From: Bacteroidales bacterium
GTDB taxonomy: Bacteria; Bacteroidota; Bacteroidia; Bacteroidales; ML635J-15
NCBI GenBank assembly: GCA_017551515.1
Contig: JAFZLK010000047.1
Coordinates: forward strand, 1 to 64,000
DNA length: 64,000 bases
Reading direction: 5' to 3'
Positions 42,257 to 51,763 of the stretch are shown here, piece after piece; position 1 is the stretch's first letter; each line of letters begins with the position of its first letter. The notes beneath the pieces are model-generated. The model made no database searches, was not told where the DNA came from, and saw only the letters and a list, made by a program, of their open reading frames with translations. A program made the position numbers and the translations under genes.

Positions 42257-44212
42257 ATGAAATTGTCGGTCGTAATAGTAAACTACAATGTCAAGCATTT
42301 CCTCGAGCAGTGTTTGAATTCGGTTGCTGCAGCAGCCGAGCATTGCGAAACGGAGGTCATTGTTGTGGATAACAATTCGGTCGATGGTTCGTGCAATATG
42401 CTTCGCGAGAAATTTCCGTGGGTAAAACTTATCGAAAACAAGAAAAACTACGGTTTTTCATACGCTAACAATCAAGCAATCAGGCAGTCGACAGGAGAAT
42501 ATGTGCTTTTGCTCAATCCCGATACGGTGATAGAGGAGGATACCTTGAAATCGGTTTGCGACTTTATGGATGCCCATCCAGATGCTGGTGGCCTGGGTGT
42601 GAAAATGATTGATGGAAAAGGTCGTTTTCTGCCAGAATCGAAGCGAGGACTGCCTACGCCGCAGGTCGCATTCTACAAGATTTTCGGTTTGTCGAAACTT
42701 TTCCCTAAGTCTAAAAAGTTTGGCAAATACCATCTTACATATCTCGACAAGGACCAAATCCACAAGGTCGATGTGCTGTCGGGTGCTTTTATGCTTCTTC
42801 GTGCCGAGACTCTCAATAAAATCGGACTGCTTGATGAAACTTTCTTCATGTATGGCGAGGACATAGACCTTTCGTATCGAATTACGCTTGGCGGATACAA
42901 TAACTACTATTATCCCGAAACGACAATCATTCATTACAAGGGCGAAAGCACAAAAAAAGGCAGTGTGAACTATGTTGTTGTATTCTACAACGCCATGAAG
43001 ATTTTTGCACGCAAGCATTTTTCAAAAGGCAAAGGTGCAGGAACGATGATTTTTTTCATCAACCTTGCAATATATCTGCGGGCGGCAATGGCTATTGCGG
43101 GACGATTCATAACAAATGCCATAACACCTATCCTTGATGCCCTGCTAATTCTTGCTGGTTTTTTGGTAATCACTCCGTTGTGGGAAACTCATTTGTTTGG
43201 AGAGGGGAATGCATATCCGCATGATGTGTTTGTCGGTGCAATGATAATGTACATTTCGGTGTGGCTGTTGTCGCTGTTGCTTTCCGGTGGCTACGACAAG
43301 CCAGTGAAGATGAAGAATATATACAAGGGAATATTTATTGGAGCAGTTGTGATTCTCGCTGTTTATGCCTTGTTGCCCACATACTTGCGTTTTTCGCGTG
43401 CCTTGATTCTTTTGGGTACGGCATGGACATTGATTATTGTGCCACTTGTAAGGTTGTTGCTTAACTATACAAAGTTGCCTGTTTTCAAGGTTAATTTGCC
43501 TAAGCGCAAAAAAGTTGCTGTGGTTGGAAGCAAGGAGGAATGTCGTTACTTGGTTAGACAGTTAATGTCATCAAGGACGAAGGTTTCGATTGTGGCGTAT
43601 GTAAGTCCCGATTCGGTTGCCGACAAGTTTTTTGCTGGCGACATTTCGCAGTTGGACGAGATTGTGACAATAAATAAGATTGATGAACTCATTTTCTGTG
43701 CAAAAGATATTCAGGCACAGCAGATTATAAGGACAATGCTAAATCTGTCGGGACTGAAACTAGACTATAAGATTGCAAGTCCTGATGGCTTTTCGGTGAT
43801 TGGCAGCAATTCGATAAATACAACTGGCGAACTTTACAATATTGACATCAATGCAATAGACAAGCCTGAAAACCGCCGCTCGAAACGAATGTTCGACTTT
43901 GTGGTTTCATTGCTGATGATTTTGCTTTCTCCAGTGCTTATTTGGTTTATTAAGGGCAAGTTGAAGGCATACGCAAATTTGTTTGCGGTGCTTTTCGGAA
44001 GCAAGACCTTTGTGTCGTATTGTACAGCCGAAAACGATATTACGCTTCTGCCAAAGATAAAGAAAGGCGTTTTCACTGTTGGTATGGTATATGGCAGAGA
44101 GGTTAAAAAGGATGTCGCTGACCGACTTAACATTATGTATGCCAAGGATTACCGTGTTTCGCATGATGCGACTATGCTGTTCAAACTATGGAGGAAAATG
44201 GGATGCAACTAG
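42257..44212 (+). CDS. GT2 glycosyltransferase fused to a WcaJ-like membrane protein
   Basis: 651 residues. Residues 1-270 form a GT2 rhamnosyltransferase-like domain: LSVVIVNYNVKHFLEQCL, NNYGFSYANNQA-like, LLLNPDTVIEEDTL, and DETFFMYGEDIDLSYRI. Next come about five membrane helices, a Rossmann CoA-binding-like domain (KKVAVVGSKEECRYLVRQL, near 420), and a C-terminal region starting RSKRMFDFVVSLLMILLSPVLIW that resembles the sugar-1-phosphate transferase (Bac_transf) entry helix. The catalytic core of that last domain is reduced, so transferase activity is doubtful. Probable role in surface polysaccharide synthesis. Confidence 0.85.
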   Translation: MKLSVVIVNYNVKHFLEQCLNSVAAAAEHCETEVIVVDNNSVDGSCNMLREKFPWVKLIENKKNYGFSYANNQAIRQSTGEYVLLLNPDTVIEEDTLKSVCDFMDAHPDAGGLGVKMIDGKGRFLPESKRGLPTPQVAFYKIFGLSKLFPKSKKFGKYHLTYLDKDQIHKVDVLSGAFMLLRAETLNKIGLLDETFFMYGEDIDLSYRITLGGYNNYYYPETTIIHYKGESTKKGSVNYVVVFYNAMKIFARKHFSKGKGAGTMIFFINLAIYLRAAMAIAGRFITNAITPILDALLILAGFLVITPLWETHLFGEGNAYPHDVFVGAMIMYISVWLLSLLLSGGYDKPVKMKNIYKGIFIGAVVILAVYALLPTYLRFSRALILLGTAWTLIIVPLVRLLLNYTKLPVFKVNLPKRKKVAVVGSKEECRYLVRQLMSSRTKVSIVAYVSPDSVADKFFAGDISQLDEIVTINKIDELIFCAKDIQAQQIIRTMLNLSGLKLDYKIASPDGFSVIGSNSINTTGELYNIDINAIDKPENRRSKRMFDFVVSLLMILLSPVLIWFIKGKLKAYANLFAVLFGSKTFVSYCTAENDITLLPKIKKGVFTVGMVYGREVKKDVADRLNIMYAKDYRVSHDATMLFKLWRKMGCN

Positions 44213-44724
44213 CAGGCAAGAAGATTTTCCTTCGTAAGATGGAGCCGGAGGATTTGGATTTCCTATATTCCATTGAGAATAATTCTGATTTCTGGTATGT
44301 TAGTGAAACAAAGTCCCCATATTCGCGATGGGAACTGAAGCAGTACATAGAGAATTATTGCTACGATATTTTCACAACCAAGGAGTTGCGCATGATGATA
44401 TGCAATTATGTTTCACAAAAGCCAATTGGTATTGTTGATTTATTTGAGTATCACCCGTTGCACAATCGTTGTGGTGTGGGTATAATTGTGTCGCCAGATC
44501 ATAGTAGGATGGGCATTGCGACAGAGGCATTGCAATTGGTTATGGAATATGCATTTAAAACCTTGTTGGTCAAACAAATGTGGTGCATGATTGATGCAAA
44601 CAACGATGTTAGCATTGCGCTTTTCGAAAAGTGCGGTTTTGTCAAAAGCGGAACTCTAAAGCAATGGAAGCAAACCGAGGATGGTTATGCTGATGTGTTT
44701 ATCTATCAGTGTGTTGAGTCGTAA
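44203..44724 (+). CDS. GNAT-family N-acetyltransferase
   Basis: I prefer ATG 44203 (MQLAGKKIFLRKMEPEDL, 173 residues) over 44188; either overlaps the end of the preceding gene, so the two are coupled. RimJ/RimL-type features: FLRKMEPEDLDFLYSIENN, GVGIIVSPDHSRMGIATEAL (acetyl-CoA loop), and NNDVSIALFEKCGFVKSG. The substrate is unknown; the overlap suggests a link to the glycan pathway. Confidence 0.88.
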   Translation: MQLAGKKIFLRKMEPEDLDFLYSIENNSDFWYVSETKSPYSRWELKQYIENYCYDIFTTKELRMMICNYVSQKPIGIVDLFEYHPLHNRCGVGIIVSPDHSRMGIATEALQLVMEYAFKTLLVKQMWCMIDANNDVSIALFEKCGFVKSGTLKQWKQTEDGYADVFIYQCVES

Positions 44725-44750
44725 GGCCTTACGGCTTTGAAAAGATTTGA

Positions 44751-45746
44751 TTATTCGTATTTCCTAAATCCGCTCGATTCAACCGTTTTTGTTTCTTCAC
44801 CATCATGGATAATGAAGTAGGCTTCCATGCCGTTGATGCTTTCAACGATTTGCATTGCTTTTTCTGCTCCCATGACCATGAATGCGGTGGCGTAAGCATC
44901 GGCGCGGATGCAGTCTGGATAGACAACTGTCGCGCTAATCATCTCGTTTTCGGCAGGATAGCCTGTGAGTGGATTTATAGAATGTCCGTATTTTTTCTCG
45001 CCTTCTTCCAGAAATTTGCGGTAGTTGCCCGAGGTGTTTACTGCCATGTCGGAAAGTCGGATGACAATCTGGTTTTCGCGGTATTGGTAACCGCTGCCTT
45101 CGATGGGCTTGTCAACGCCGATTTTCCAGTTTTCGCCATTGGCGTTTTTGCCTGAGCAATAGATTTCGCCGCCAATCTCCACCAAAAAGTCGGTAATGCC
45201 TTTGCCTTTTAGAAAATCCGAAACATAATCCACTGATAGCCCTTGTGCAATGGCATTTGTAATTATTTGCACATCTGGGTCGTGCTTTATGATTTTTCCA
45301 TCAGCGATTTCGATTTTGTCAAGTCCGACATGTTGTAAAAGACTATCTATTTCGTTGCTTTCGGGGATATGTTTTTCGTGGCGAACCCAACCGAAGCCCC
45401 ATGCGTTGACAATAGGAGCAACGCTCACATCAAAGATTCCGTCTGTTTTTTCCCACACTTCTTTCGAAACTGTGAAAAATTCTTCTGTGAGAGCATCAAG
45501 TGAATCGGTTTCATTACGGTTAATGCGCGAAATGAGCGAGGTGCTGTCGTAGTTGGACAGTGAACGGCAGAAATTGTCGAGCAGACTGTCGATTTCCTTG
45601 TTGTAGTTCACATCGCTATGGTAAGTTATGTTGAACATTGTACCCTGTGTAGGTCCGCTGTACTTTATGTATTCGGCATTTCGATTACATGAGGCTATAA
45701 AAACTGAAATTATTGTTATGATGGATATTGTTTTGTTTTTTAACAT
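44751..45746 (-). CDS. apbE: FAD:protein FMN transferase (ApbE), lipoprotein
   Basis: 331 residues with a lipobox (VFIASC, Cys20). Motifs: GPTQGTMFNITYH, NAWGFGW, NAIAQGLSVDYVSDFLKGKGITDFLVEIGGEIY (FAD/Mg site), and YGHSINPLTGYPAENEMISATVV followed by DAYATAFMVMG. It attaches FMN to Thr of membrane flavoproteins such as RnfG or NqrC on the outer face of the inner membrane. Confidence 0.95.
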   Translation of the reverse strand: MLKNKTISIITIISVFIASCNRNAEYIKYSGPTQGTMFNITYHSDVNYNKEIDSLLDNFCRSLSNYDSTSLISRINRNETDSLDALTEEFFTVSKEVWEKTDGIFDVSVAPIVNAWGFGWVRHEKHIPESNEIDSLLQHVGLDKIEIADGKIIKHDPDVQIITNAIAQGLSVDYVSDFLKGKGITDFLVEIGGEIYCSGKNANGENWKIGVDKPIEGSGYQYRENQIVIRLSDMAVNTSGNYRKFLEEGEKKYGHSINPLTGYPAENEMISATVVYPDCIRADAYATAFMVMGAEKAMQIVESINGMEAYFIIHDGEETKTVESSGFRKYE

Positions 45747-45774
45747 GTTATATAAGATTTTTGATGATTAATTA

Positions 45775-45830
45775 TGCGTTTTTGCTGTAATTTATTCGGT
45801 GTTTTTGATATGTTTTTTAGGTGTTTTTGC
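45775..45830. repeat. 23-bp repeat array, downstream side of ATPase 3
   Basis: Units ending in GGTGTTTTTG (first one diverged) start at 45775, 45798 and 45820, 22-23 bp apart. They match the array upstream of the same gene in sequence and orientation. Confidence 0.85.
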
Positions 45831-45840
45831 GGTGGCGATG

Positions 45841-47130
45841 TTAGCTCTTCAGGCATCCAATTGGAACGATAAATACACCATCTGGACGTTTGTAAGCAAA
45901 TTTTCCACCTGTTATTATTATTAGCAAATCAGGTTCCTTGATAGGATTCTGCTTTTCTGTTTTATTGTGTTCCTTGATTAGGTCTTTCAATTCAATCAAG
46001 TGTGCTGCACCTTCCTCTATTTCATTGCTTCCCAATTTGCATTCAATCAATGCGTATTTTCCATTGTCAACATGCAGGACAATGTCTGCTTCAAGACCAT
46101 ATCTGTCACGGTAATAGCCAATATGTGTGTTGATGTCGGATGTGTAAGCTCGCAGGTCACGAATGCATAGTTGTTCGAAAATGAATCCAAAAGTCTTGAA
46201 CTGAAGCATTAGGCTTTGTGGAGACATTTGTAATGCTGCCACAGCAACACTCGGGTCGCAAAATGTGCGTTTAGGAGTTGAACGAATTACAGCCTTGCTA
46301 CGGATTGCAGGACACCAAGCATCAATATCTTGAATTACAAACAGTCGTTCCAATGCAGCAACGTATGACGAAAATGTATCCATTGTACAAGATGTATTTC
46401 CAGACGCAGTTACATCGGTGAGCAAGGTTGTCTTTTTAGCTATAGTCGAGATGTTGCGGGCATACGACTGCAATATTGTGCGTGCAAGATTCTCGTCCCG
46501 TCTAACTCCGTCAACCCTGCTTATATCTTCTTTGCATACGGTGCGAAAGTAGTCTTTGGCAACCATGAGTTTCGACTTTGTATCTTTAAGACGGAGCGTA
46601 GCTGGCCAACCGCCCCTGCATGCGGCAAATATCAAGTCTTCAATCTCCAAGTCCGAAACGGCTGCAATGTCTTGCTCAGGATTGTCAAACAACTGCATAA
46701 GACTTACCGTTCCGTTTGATTCCTTTGATTCCCAAAGGCTCATTGGTAACATTTCCATTCTCGAAATGCGACCATTGCCAGAATGTAGAATTTTGGTTTT
46801 GTCAACCGAATTTGACCCAGTTAGAATGAACTGTCCTGTCAATCCTCGTTCATCCACTGCAGTACGAACAGCATCCCAAAGCACAGGAGCGTCCTGCCAC
46901 TCGTCCAATAGACGGGGGGTGTTTCCCTGCAAAAGAAGTGAAGGTCGTGTAGCTGCTGTCGATAGGTATTGTTCGCGCATGTCGGGGTTCTGCAATTTGA
47001 TGACACTGCCTGCAATATGCTCTGCCGTGGTTGTTTTTCCGCACCATTTGGGTCCTTCTATCAGCACAGCACCGAATGCATTTAATCTGTCTCTTAAATT
47101 TATATCTGCTGTTCTTTCTAAATAATCCAT
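45841..47130 (-). CDS. DUF4143-type AAA ATPase 3
   Basis: 429 residues. Walker A is GPKWCGKTTTAEHI (about residue 27), Walker B is TPRLLDEWQDAPVLWDAVR, and FILTGSNSVDKTK follows. The C-terminal nuclease-like strand pair is LEADIVLHVDNGKYALIECKLG. The gene is bracketed by arrays of one 23-bp repeat. Distinct subfamily from ATPases 1 and 2. Confidence 0.9.
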   Translation of the reverse strand: MDYLERTADINLRDRLNAFGAVLIEGPKWCGKTTTAEHIAGSVIKLQNPDMREQYLSTAATRPSLLLQGNTPRLLDEWQDAPVLWDAVRTAVDERGLTGQFILTGSNSVDKTKILHSGNGRISRMEMLPMSLWESKESNGTVSLMQLFDNPEQDIAAVSDLEIEDLIFAACRGGWPATLRLKDTKSKLMVAKDYFRTVCKEDISRVDGVRRDENLARTILQSYARNISTIAKKTTLLTDVTASGNTSCTMDTFSSYVAALERLFVIQDIDAWCPAIRSKAVIRSTPKRTFCDPSVAVAALQMSPQSLMLQFKTFGFIFEQLCIRDLRAYTSDINTHIGYYRDRYGLEADIVLHVDNGKYALIECKLGSNEIEEGAAHLIELKDLIKEHNKTEKQNPIKEPDLLIIITGGKFAYKRPDGVFIVPIGCLKS

Positions 47131-47155
47131 TCTTCTATAATTTATTTTGTCGCTG

Positions 47156-47163
47156 CAAAAGTA
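47156..47163 (-). promoter_or_regulatory. -7 box of ATPase 3
   Basis: TACTTTTG on the minus strand, 25 bases before ATG 47130; the repeat array begins 28 bases upstream of it. Confidence 0.55.
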
Positions 47164-47190
47164 GTAAAAATAAATTTATTACAAAAATTT

Positions 47191-47274
47191 ATTAGGTGTT
47201 TTTGACGTAATTTATTCGGTGTTTTTGCGATGATTCATTAGGTGTTTTTGATGTAATTTATTTGGTGTTTTTGC
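47191..47274. repeat. 23-bp repeat array, upstream side of ATPase 3
   Basis: GGTGTTTTTG recurs at 47195, 47218, 47241 and 47264, exactly 23 bp apart, each preceded by ATTNRG or ATTCG text. It lies upstream of the ATPase 3 promoter, where an operator would be. Confidence 0.88.
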
Positions 47275-47368
47275 GATTAGATATAGTTTCAGGTATATTT
47301 ATTTTCGGTTAGTTTGAAAATTTCTATTTAGTATTCAAAAAAAATCAACGCAATTCATATAAAAGTGG

Positions 47369-47376
47369 TAACTTTG
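47369..47376 (+). promoter_or_regulatory. -7 box of secA
   Basis: TAACTTTG, 23 bases before ATG 47400. Confidence 0.6.
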
Positions 47377-47399
47377 CACCTTAAATTATAAAATAGATT

Positions 47400-50300
47400 A
47401 TGAGTATAATAAGTTTTTTGTCTAAGATGTTCGGTACCAAGTCGGAACGCGACTTGAAGGCACTGACACCGATACTTAACGAAGTGCTTGCACTGGAGAA
47501 TGAATTTCTGGCTTTGTCGAACGATGAACTCCGCGCACGCACTCAAGAATTGAGAAAAGGCATTCACGAGCATATAAGTGGTGAAGAAAAACAGATTGCT
47601 GAATTGAGGGAAAAAGCTCAGGGCTTGGATATTTGGGAACGAGAGGAAGTGTTCAACGAGATTGATAAGATAGAGGAGAAGATCGACAAGAAAATCGAGG
47701 AACACTTGATGACTATTCTCCCACAGGCGTTCTCGATATTGAAAGAAACAGCTCGCAGGTTCAAGGACAATGCTGAGGTTGTGGTAACTGCAACCGATTT
47801 TGACCGCGATTTGGCAGCAACAAACGATTTTGTGACAATTGACCGCGACATGGCAATATGGAAGAACTCGTGGGTTGCTGGAGGAAACATGGTGACATGG
47901 GATATGGTTCACTACAATGTTCAGCTTATCGGTGGAATCGTCCTGCATCAAGGAAAGATTGCCGAAATGGCAACCGGTGAAGGTAAAACCCTTGTTGCAA
48001 CTTTACCAGTATTCCTTAATGCATTGACGGGTAGGGGAGTACATGTTGTAACAGTGAACGACTACCTTGCAAAACGTGACTCTGAATGGATGGGACCGCT
48101 TTATATGTTCCACGGACTTTCTGTTGATTGCATCGACAAGCACGAACCCAATAGCGAAGCTCGTCGCAAGGCTTACGCATCAGATATTACCTTCGGTACT
48201 AACAACGAGTTCGGTTTCGACTATCTGCGTGATAACATGGCACTTTCGCCAGCCGATTTGGTTCAGCGCAAGCATAATTATGCAATCGTGGATGAGGTTG
48301 ACTCGGTGCTTATCGATGATGCCCGTACGCCTTTGATTATTTCGGGTCCTACACCTAAGGGCGATGACCAGTTGTTCGATGACTTGAAACCTCAGGTTCA
48401 GCAACTTGTTGCAGCGCAGAAGGATTTGTTCAACAAGATTTTCAACGATGCAAAGAAACTTATTGCCGAGGGTAACCAAAAAGATGGCGGTTTCAAGTTG
48501 TTGCAGGCTTACAAGGCTTTGCCGAAGAACAAGGCTCTCATCAAGTTCCTTTCGGAACAAGGTATGAAGGCTTTGTTGCAGAAGACCGAAAACTTCTACA
48601 TGCAGGACAACAATAAGATGATGCACCTTGCAACCGATGACTTGTATTTTGTTATCGATGAGAAACTTAACTCGGTGGATTTGACCGACAAAGGTTTCGA
48701 CTTGCTTGCAAATTCGACATCCGATCCCAATTTCTTCGTAATGCCCGACATAGGCGTATCTCTTGCTGAACTTGAGAAGGAAAATCTTCCTACTCCGGAG
48801 AAATTGCAGAAAAAGGACGAAATTATCCGCGACTATTCAATAAAATCTGAGCGTATCCATACTATAAATCAGTTGCTTAAGGCTTACACCATGTTCGAAA
48901 AGGATGTGGACTATGTTATTATCGACAACAAGGTAAAGATTGTTGACGAGCAAACTGGTCGTATTATGGAAGGACGCCGCTGGTCGGATGGTTTGCATCA
49001 GGCTGTGGAATCCAAGGAAAATGTAAAGGTCGAGGCTGCAACCCAGACCTACGCAACAATTACCTTGCAGAACTATTTCAGAATGTACCACAAACTTTCG
49101 GGTATGACCGGTACTGCTGAGACAGAGGCTGGTGAATTCTGGGACATCTACAAGTTGGATGTTGTTACAATCCCGACCAACAAGCCAGTTATCCGTAACG
49201 ACTACGAAGACCTTATTTACAAGACCACCAAGGAAAAATATTCCGCCGTAATTGACGAAATCGAACGTTTGGTTAAGATCGGTCGTCCTGTGCTTGTAGG
49301 TACGACTTCGGTAGAGGTTTCTGAATTGTTGAGCAAGATTCTTACCCGCAAGGGAATCAAGCACAATGTGTTGAACGCCAAGTTGCACAAGCGCGAGGCC
49401 GACATCGTTGCCGAGGCTGGTCAGTCGAGTACGGTTACCATTGCAACCAACATGGCAGGTCGTGGTACCGATATTAAGTTGTCGCCCGAAGTTCGCGAGG
49501 CTGGCGGTTTGGCAATCATTGGCACCGAGCGTCACGAGTCTCGCCGTGTTGACCGCCAGTTGCGTGGTCGTGCCGGTCGTCAGGGAGACCCGGGTTCTTC
49601 GCAGTTCTTCGTTTCGCTCGAGGACAACCTTATGCGTCTGTTCGGTTCCGACAGGATTGCATCGATTATGGATAGGATGGGACATCAGGAAGGCGAAGCA
49701 ATTCAGCACTCCATGATTTCAAAGTCTATCGAGCGCGCACAGAAGAAGGTTGAGGAGAATAACTTTGGTATTCGTAAGCATTTGCTTGAATACGATGATG
49801 TTATGAATGCTCAGCGTACCGTGATTTACAAGAAGCGTCGCAATGCTTTGGATGGTGAACGTCTTGGCGCCGACATTGCAAACATGATGAACGATGTGTG
49901 CGTTTCGTTGGTTGAAGAATGCTACGGAAATTACACTTACGATGAGTTTAAGTTCGAGGTTTACAAGACTTTGGCTATTGACATTGACCTCGGCGAAGAC
50001 AAATACGACAATATGTCGCGCAACGAACTTGTTGACTATCTGTACGAAACGCTTCGCGAAACTCACAAGCGCAAGGCACAGCAGATTGCAGAACAGGCAT
50101 ATCCGACAATCAAGTATGTATTTGAGAACAAGGGCAATATGTACAAGAACATCATCGTTCCGATTACTGATGGCGTTAAGCAGTACAATGTGGTTGTAAA
50201 CTTGGAGAAGGCATACCAGACCAAGGGCGAGGAGATTGTTCACGCTTACGACAAGACCGCTGTTCTCCGCAACATTGACGAGTCGTGGAAGGAGCATTTG

Positions 50301-50702
50301 CGCGAGATGGACGATTTGCGTCAGTCGGTTCGTGCCGCATCATACGAGCAGAAGGACCCGTTGTTGATTTACAAACTTGAATCGTACAATATCTTCAAGG
50401 AAATGCTTGACAAGACCAACCGTTCAATCATTTCGATATTGATGAAAGCATACATTCCGATGTCGAATCCTGATGAGGTTAAGGAAGCCCGTCAGCCACG
50501 CCAGAGATTGGATACCAGCCGTATGCGCACAGGTCGTGAGGAAGTCGGCGGCAACCGTCCGCAGTACAACGATCCGAGTGCAGGTAAACAGAAGAACGAG
50601 CCAGTCCGCGTTGAGAAGAAGGTTGGCAGAAACGACCCGTGTCCTTGCGGTAGCGGCAAGAAGTTCAAGAATTGCCACGGCGCAATGATGGGAGAAGAAT
50701 AA
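47400..50702 (+). CDS. secA: Preprotein translocase ATPase SecA
   Basis: 1100 residues, the long form typical of Bacteroidetes with an early helical insert (about 55-110). It has [20 protein letters not shown] (Walker A), [21 protein letters not shown] (Walker B region), [24 protein letters not shown] and [28 protein letters not shown]. The C-terminus ends in the zinc/SecB-binding motif [16 protein letters not shown]. It drives Sec export of the many signal-peptide proteins in this window. Confidence 0.98.
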   Translation: MSIISFLSKMFGTKSERDLKALTPILNEVLALENEFLALSNDELRARTQELRKGIHEHISGEEKQIAELREKAQGLDIWEREEVFNEIDKIEEKIDKKIEEHLMTILPQAFSILKETARRFKDNAEVVVTATDFDRDLAATNDFVTIDRDMAIWKNSWVAGGNMVTWDMVHYNVQLIGGIVLHQGKIAEMATGEGKTLVATLPVFLNALTGRGVHVVTVNDYLAKRDSEWMGPLYMFHGLSVDCIDKHEPNSEARRKAYASDITFGTNNEFGFDYLRDNMALSPADLVQRKHNYAIVDEVDSVLIDDARTPLIISGPTPKGDDQLFDDLKPQVQQLVAAQKDLFNKIFNDAKKLIAEGNQKDGGFKLLQAYKALPKNKALIKFLSEQGMKALLQKTENFYMQDNNKMMHLATDDLYFVIDEKLNSVDLTDKGFDLLANSTSDPNFFVMPDIGVSLAELEKENLPTPEKLQKKDEIIRDYSIKSERIHTINQLLKAYTMFEKDVDYVIIDNKVKIVDEQTGRIMEGRRWSDGLHQAVESKENVKVEAATQTYATITLQNYFRMYHKLSGMTGTAETEAGEFWDIYKLDVVTIPTNKPVIRNDYEDLIYKTTKEKYSAVIDEIERLVKIGRPVLVGTTSVEVSELLSKILTRKGIKHNVLNAKLHKREADIVAEAGQSSTVTIATNMAGRGTDIKLSPEVREAGGLAIIGTERHESRRVDRQLRGRAGRQGDPGSSQFFVSLEDNLMRLFGSDRIASIMDRMGHQEGEAIQHSMISKSIERAQKKVEENNFGIRKHLLEYDDVMNAQRTVIYKKRRNALDGERLGADIANMMNDVCVSLVEECYGNYTYDEFKFEVYKTLAIDIDLGEDKYDNMSRNELVDYLYETLRETHKRKAQQIAEQAYPTIKYVFENKGNMYKNIIVPITDGVKQYNVVVNLEKAYQTKGEEIVHAYDKTAVLRNIDESWKEHLREMDDLRQSVRAASYEQKDPLLIYKLESYNIFKEMLDKTNRSIISILMKAYIPMSNPDEVKEARQPRQRLDTSRMRTGREEVGGNRPQYNDPSAGKQKNEPVRVEKKVGRNDPCPCGSGKKFKNCHGAMMGEE

Positions 50703-50717
50703 TTGAAAATCCGTAGC

Positions 50718-50735
50718 GACGTTGCGTGCAACGTC
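50718..50735. repeat. Palindrome after secA
   Basis: GACGTTGC-GT-GCAACGTC, a perfect 8-bp stem, kin to the palindrome at 9837-9856. Confidence 0.75.
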
Positions 50736-50757
50736 AAAAAATAGTGTATAATAATAT

Positions 50758-50791
50758 ATGGTGATGCGTAATCCGTGTCACCATTTTTTTG
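50758..50791 (+). terminator. Terminator of secA
   Basis: ATGGTGA (50758-50764) and TCACCAT (50778-50784) with a T run. Confidence 0.85.
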
Positions 50792-50832
50792 TTTGCATTC
50801 AAAATAAATTTTGCCGTTTCGTTTCCTTTTCC

Positions 50833-50840
50833 TATTTTTG
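50833..50840 (+). promoter_or_regulatory. -7 box of RNA element B
   Basis: TATTTTTG directly before CCCTCGG, the same placement as in copy A. Confidence 0.65.
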
Positions 50841-51077
50841 CCCTCGGTTTGGTTCGCCAAGCCGCATATATTTGATTAACGAAGCGTTATGCTCGTCTTG
50901 TTAGTAGAAACGTGAGAAATTTCTAAAGACAGCAAGAGAGTGTAAGGGTTCGCGCTTATAGCGTGGGCTGTTTGCAACTTTTCCTGTCAATGGTAATTCT
51001 CACGACCTCTACTAAGAGAAGTGGTATATCAGCGCCACGCTTCCTTTGTATAATTGCCTATGAGGTGCTGGTGGGCG
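50841..51077 (+). ncRNA. Structured RNA-like element, copy B
   Basis: Aligned end to end with copy A. The first hairpin, CGGTTTGG-TTCG-CCAAGCCG (50845-50864), is identical. The long helix reads TAGTAGA + CGTGAGAA and TTCTCACG + TCTACTA; the inner pair is GACAG/CTGTC; the apical hairpin is CGCGC/GCGTG; the tail GCGCCACGC (51032-51040) is complementary to the apical AGCGTGG. It ends with the conserved GGTGCTGGTGGGCG (51064-51077). A lipoprotein gene with its own promoter follows. The rest of the gap (51078-51190) shows no feature. Confidence 0.7.
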
Positions 51078-51190
51078 TAAATGAATAGTTTTGAATGAGT
51101 TTGAACGCTTTTGGTACAACAAAATATAGCGTGAACCAACTTGAATCAATATGGCACAACTTGAACCAAATGAGTTGTTTGTCAGTAAGT

Positions 51191-51198
51191 TATCTTTG
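51191..51198 (+). promoter_or_regulatory. -7 box of the lipoprotein genes
   Basis: TATCTTTG, 44 bases before ATG 51243. Confidence 0.6.
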
Positions 51199-51242
51199 CG
51201 AGCGAATATTTTTCTTAATTAATAATTTAAAAACTTATCAAA

Positions 51243-51728
51243 ATGAAGAAATTAGTTTTAAAAAGAGGTTTGATTATGGCAGTGGTAGCCGTATGTTTCG
51301 CATTTACTTCATGTGGAGGTAATAGCATATTTGGGGGTAAATCATGGGACACGATTGCTGATGTGCAAAAGAACATTGATGGAACCGTTTGGACATATAC
51401 ACAGCCTAATGATATTTGGACAAAATTGGAGTTTAAGAATGGCAAGTGCTATGTATATCATTCAAACAGAAATAAAGGTTCGTGGGGAGATCCCTATTGT
51501 GATGATTATGAAATAAATGAGGTTGTAAAAAAACAAACTTCTGAAAAAAATGTAGTTGTTTCAATAGGAAAGGATTATTATGTTAGAAGTTATACTTCTA
51601 CATATATGTTTGGAGATCTTCCTAATTATGGAGAGCGTGCAGAATATACCCTTTCTCCTAAAGAAGAAATACTTTATACTGCAAGTGGTTCTCCTCTTTC
51701 TGTTCATCCAGAAGATTATAAATGGTAA
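51243..51728 (+). CDS. Hypothetical lipoprotein
   Basis: 161 residues, not recognised. A signal with lipobox FTSC (Cys24) is followed by a short beta-rich domain beginning about DGTVWTYTQPNDIWTKLEFKNGKCYVY, a pattern seen in small lipocalin-like or META-like lipoproteins. AT-rich. Probably co-transcribed with the next gene (35-base gap). Confidence 0.8.
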   Translation: MKKLVLKRGLIMAVVAVCFAFTSCGGNSIFGGKSWDTIADVQKNIDGTVWTYTQPNDIWTKLEFKNGKCYVYHSNRNKGSWGDPYCDDYEINEVVKKQTSEKNVVVSIGKDYYVRSYTSTYMFGDLPNYGERAEYTLSPKEEILYTASGSPLSVHPEDYKW

Positions 51729-51763
51729 ACAATAAAATTTATTAATCTGTAAAAGTTATAAAA

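Noticed and set aside
48837-49709. 290-residue ORF antisense to secA
   Set aside because: Lies wholly within conserved secA; shadow frame.
50841-51077. RNA element as tmRNA, RNase P, SRP or 6S RNA
   Set aside because: None of the conserved sequence marks of those RNAs is visible, and more than one copy is present in this window.
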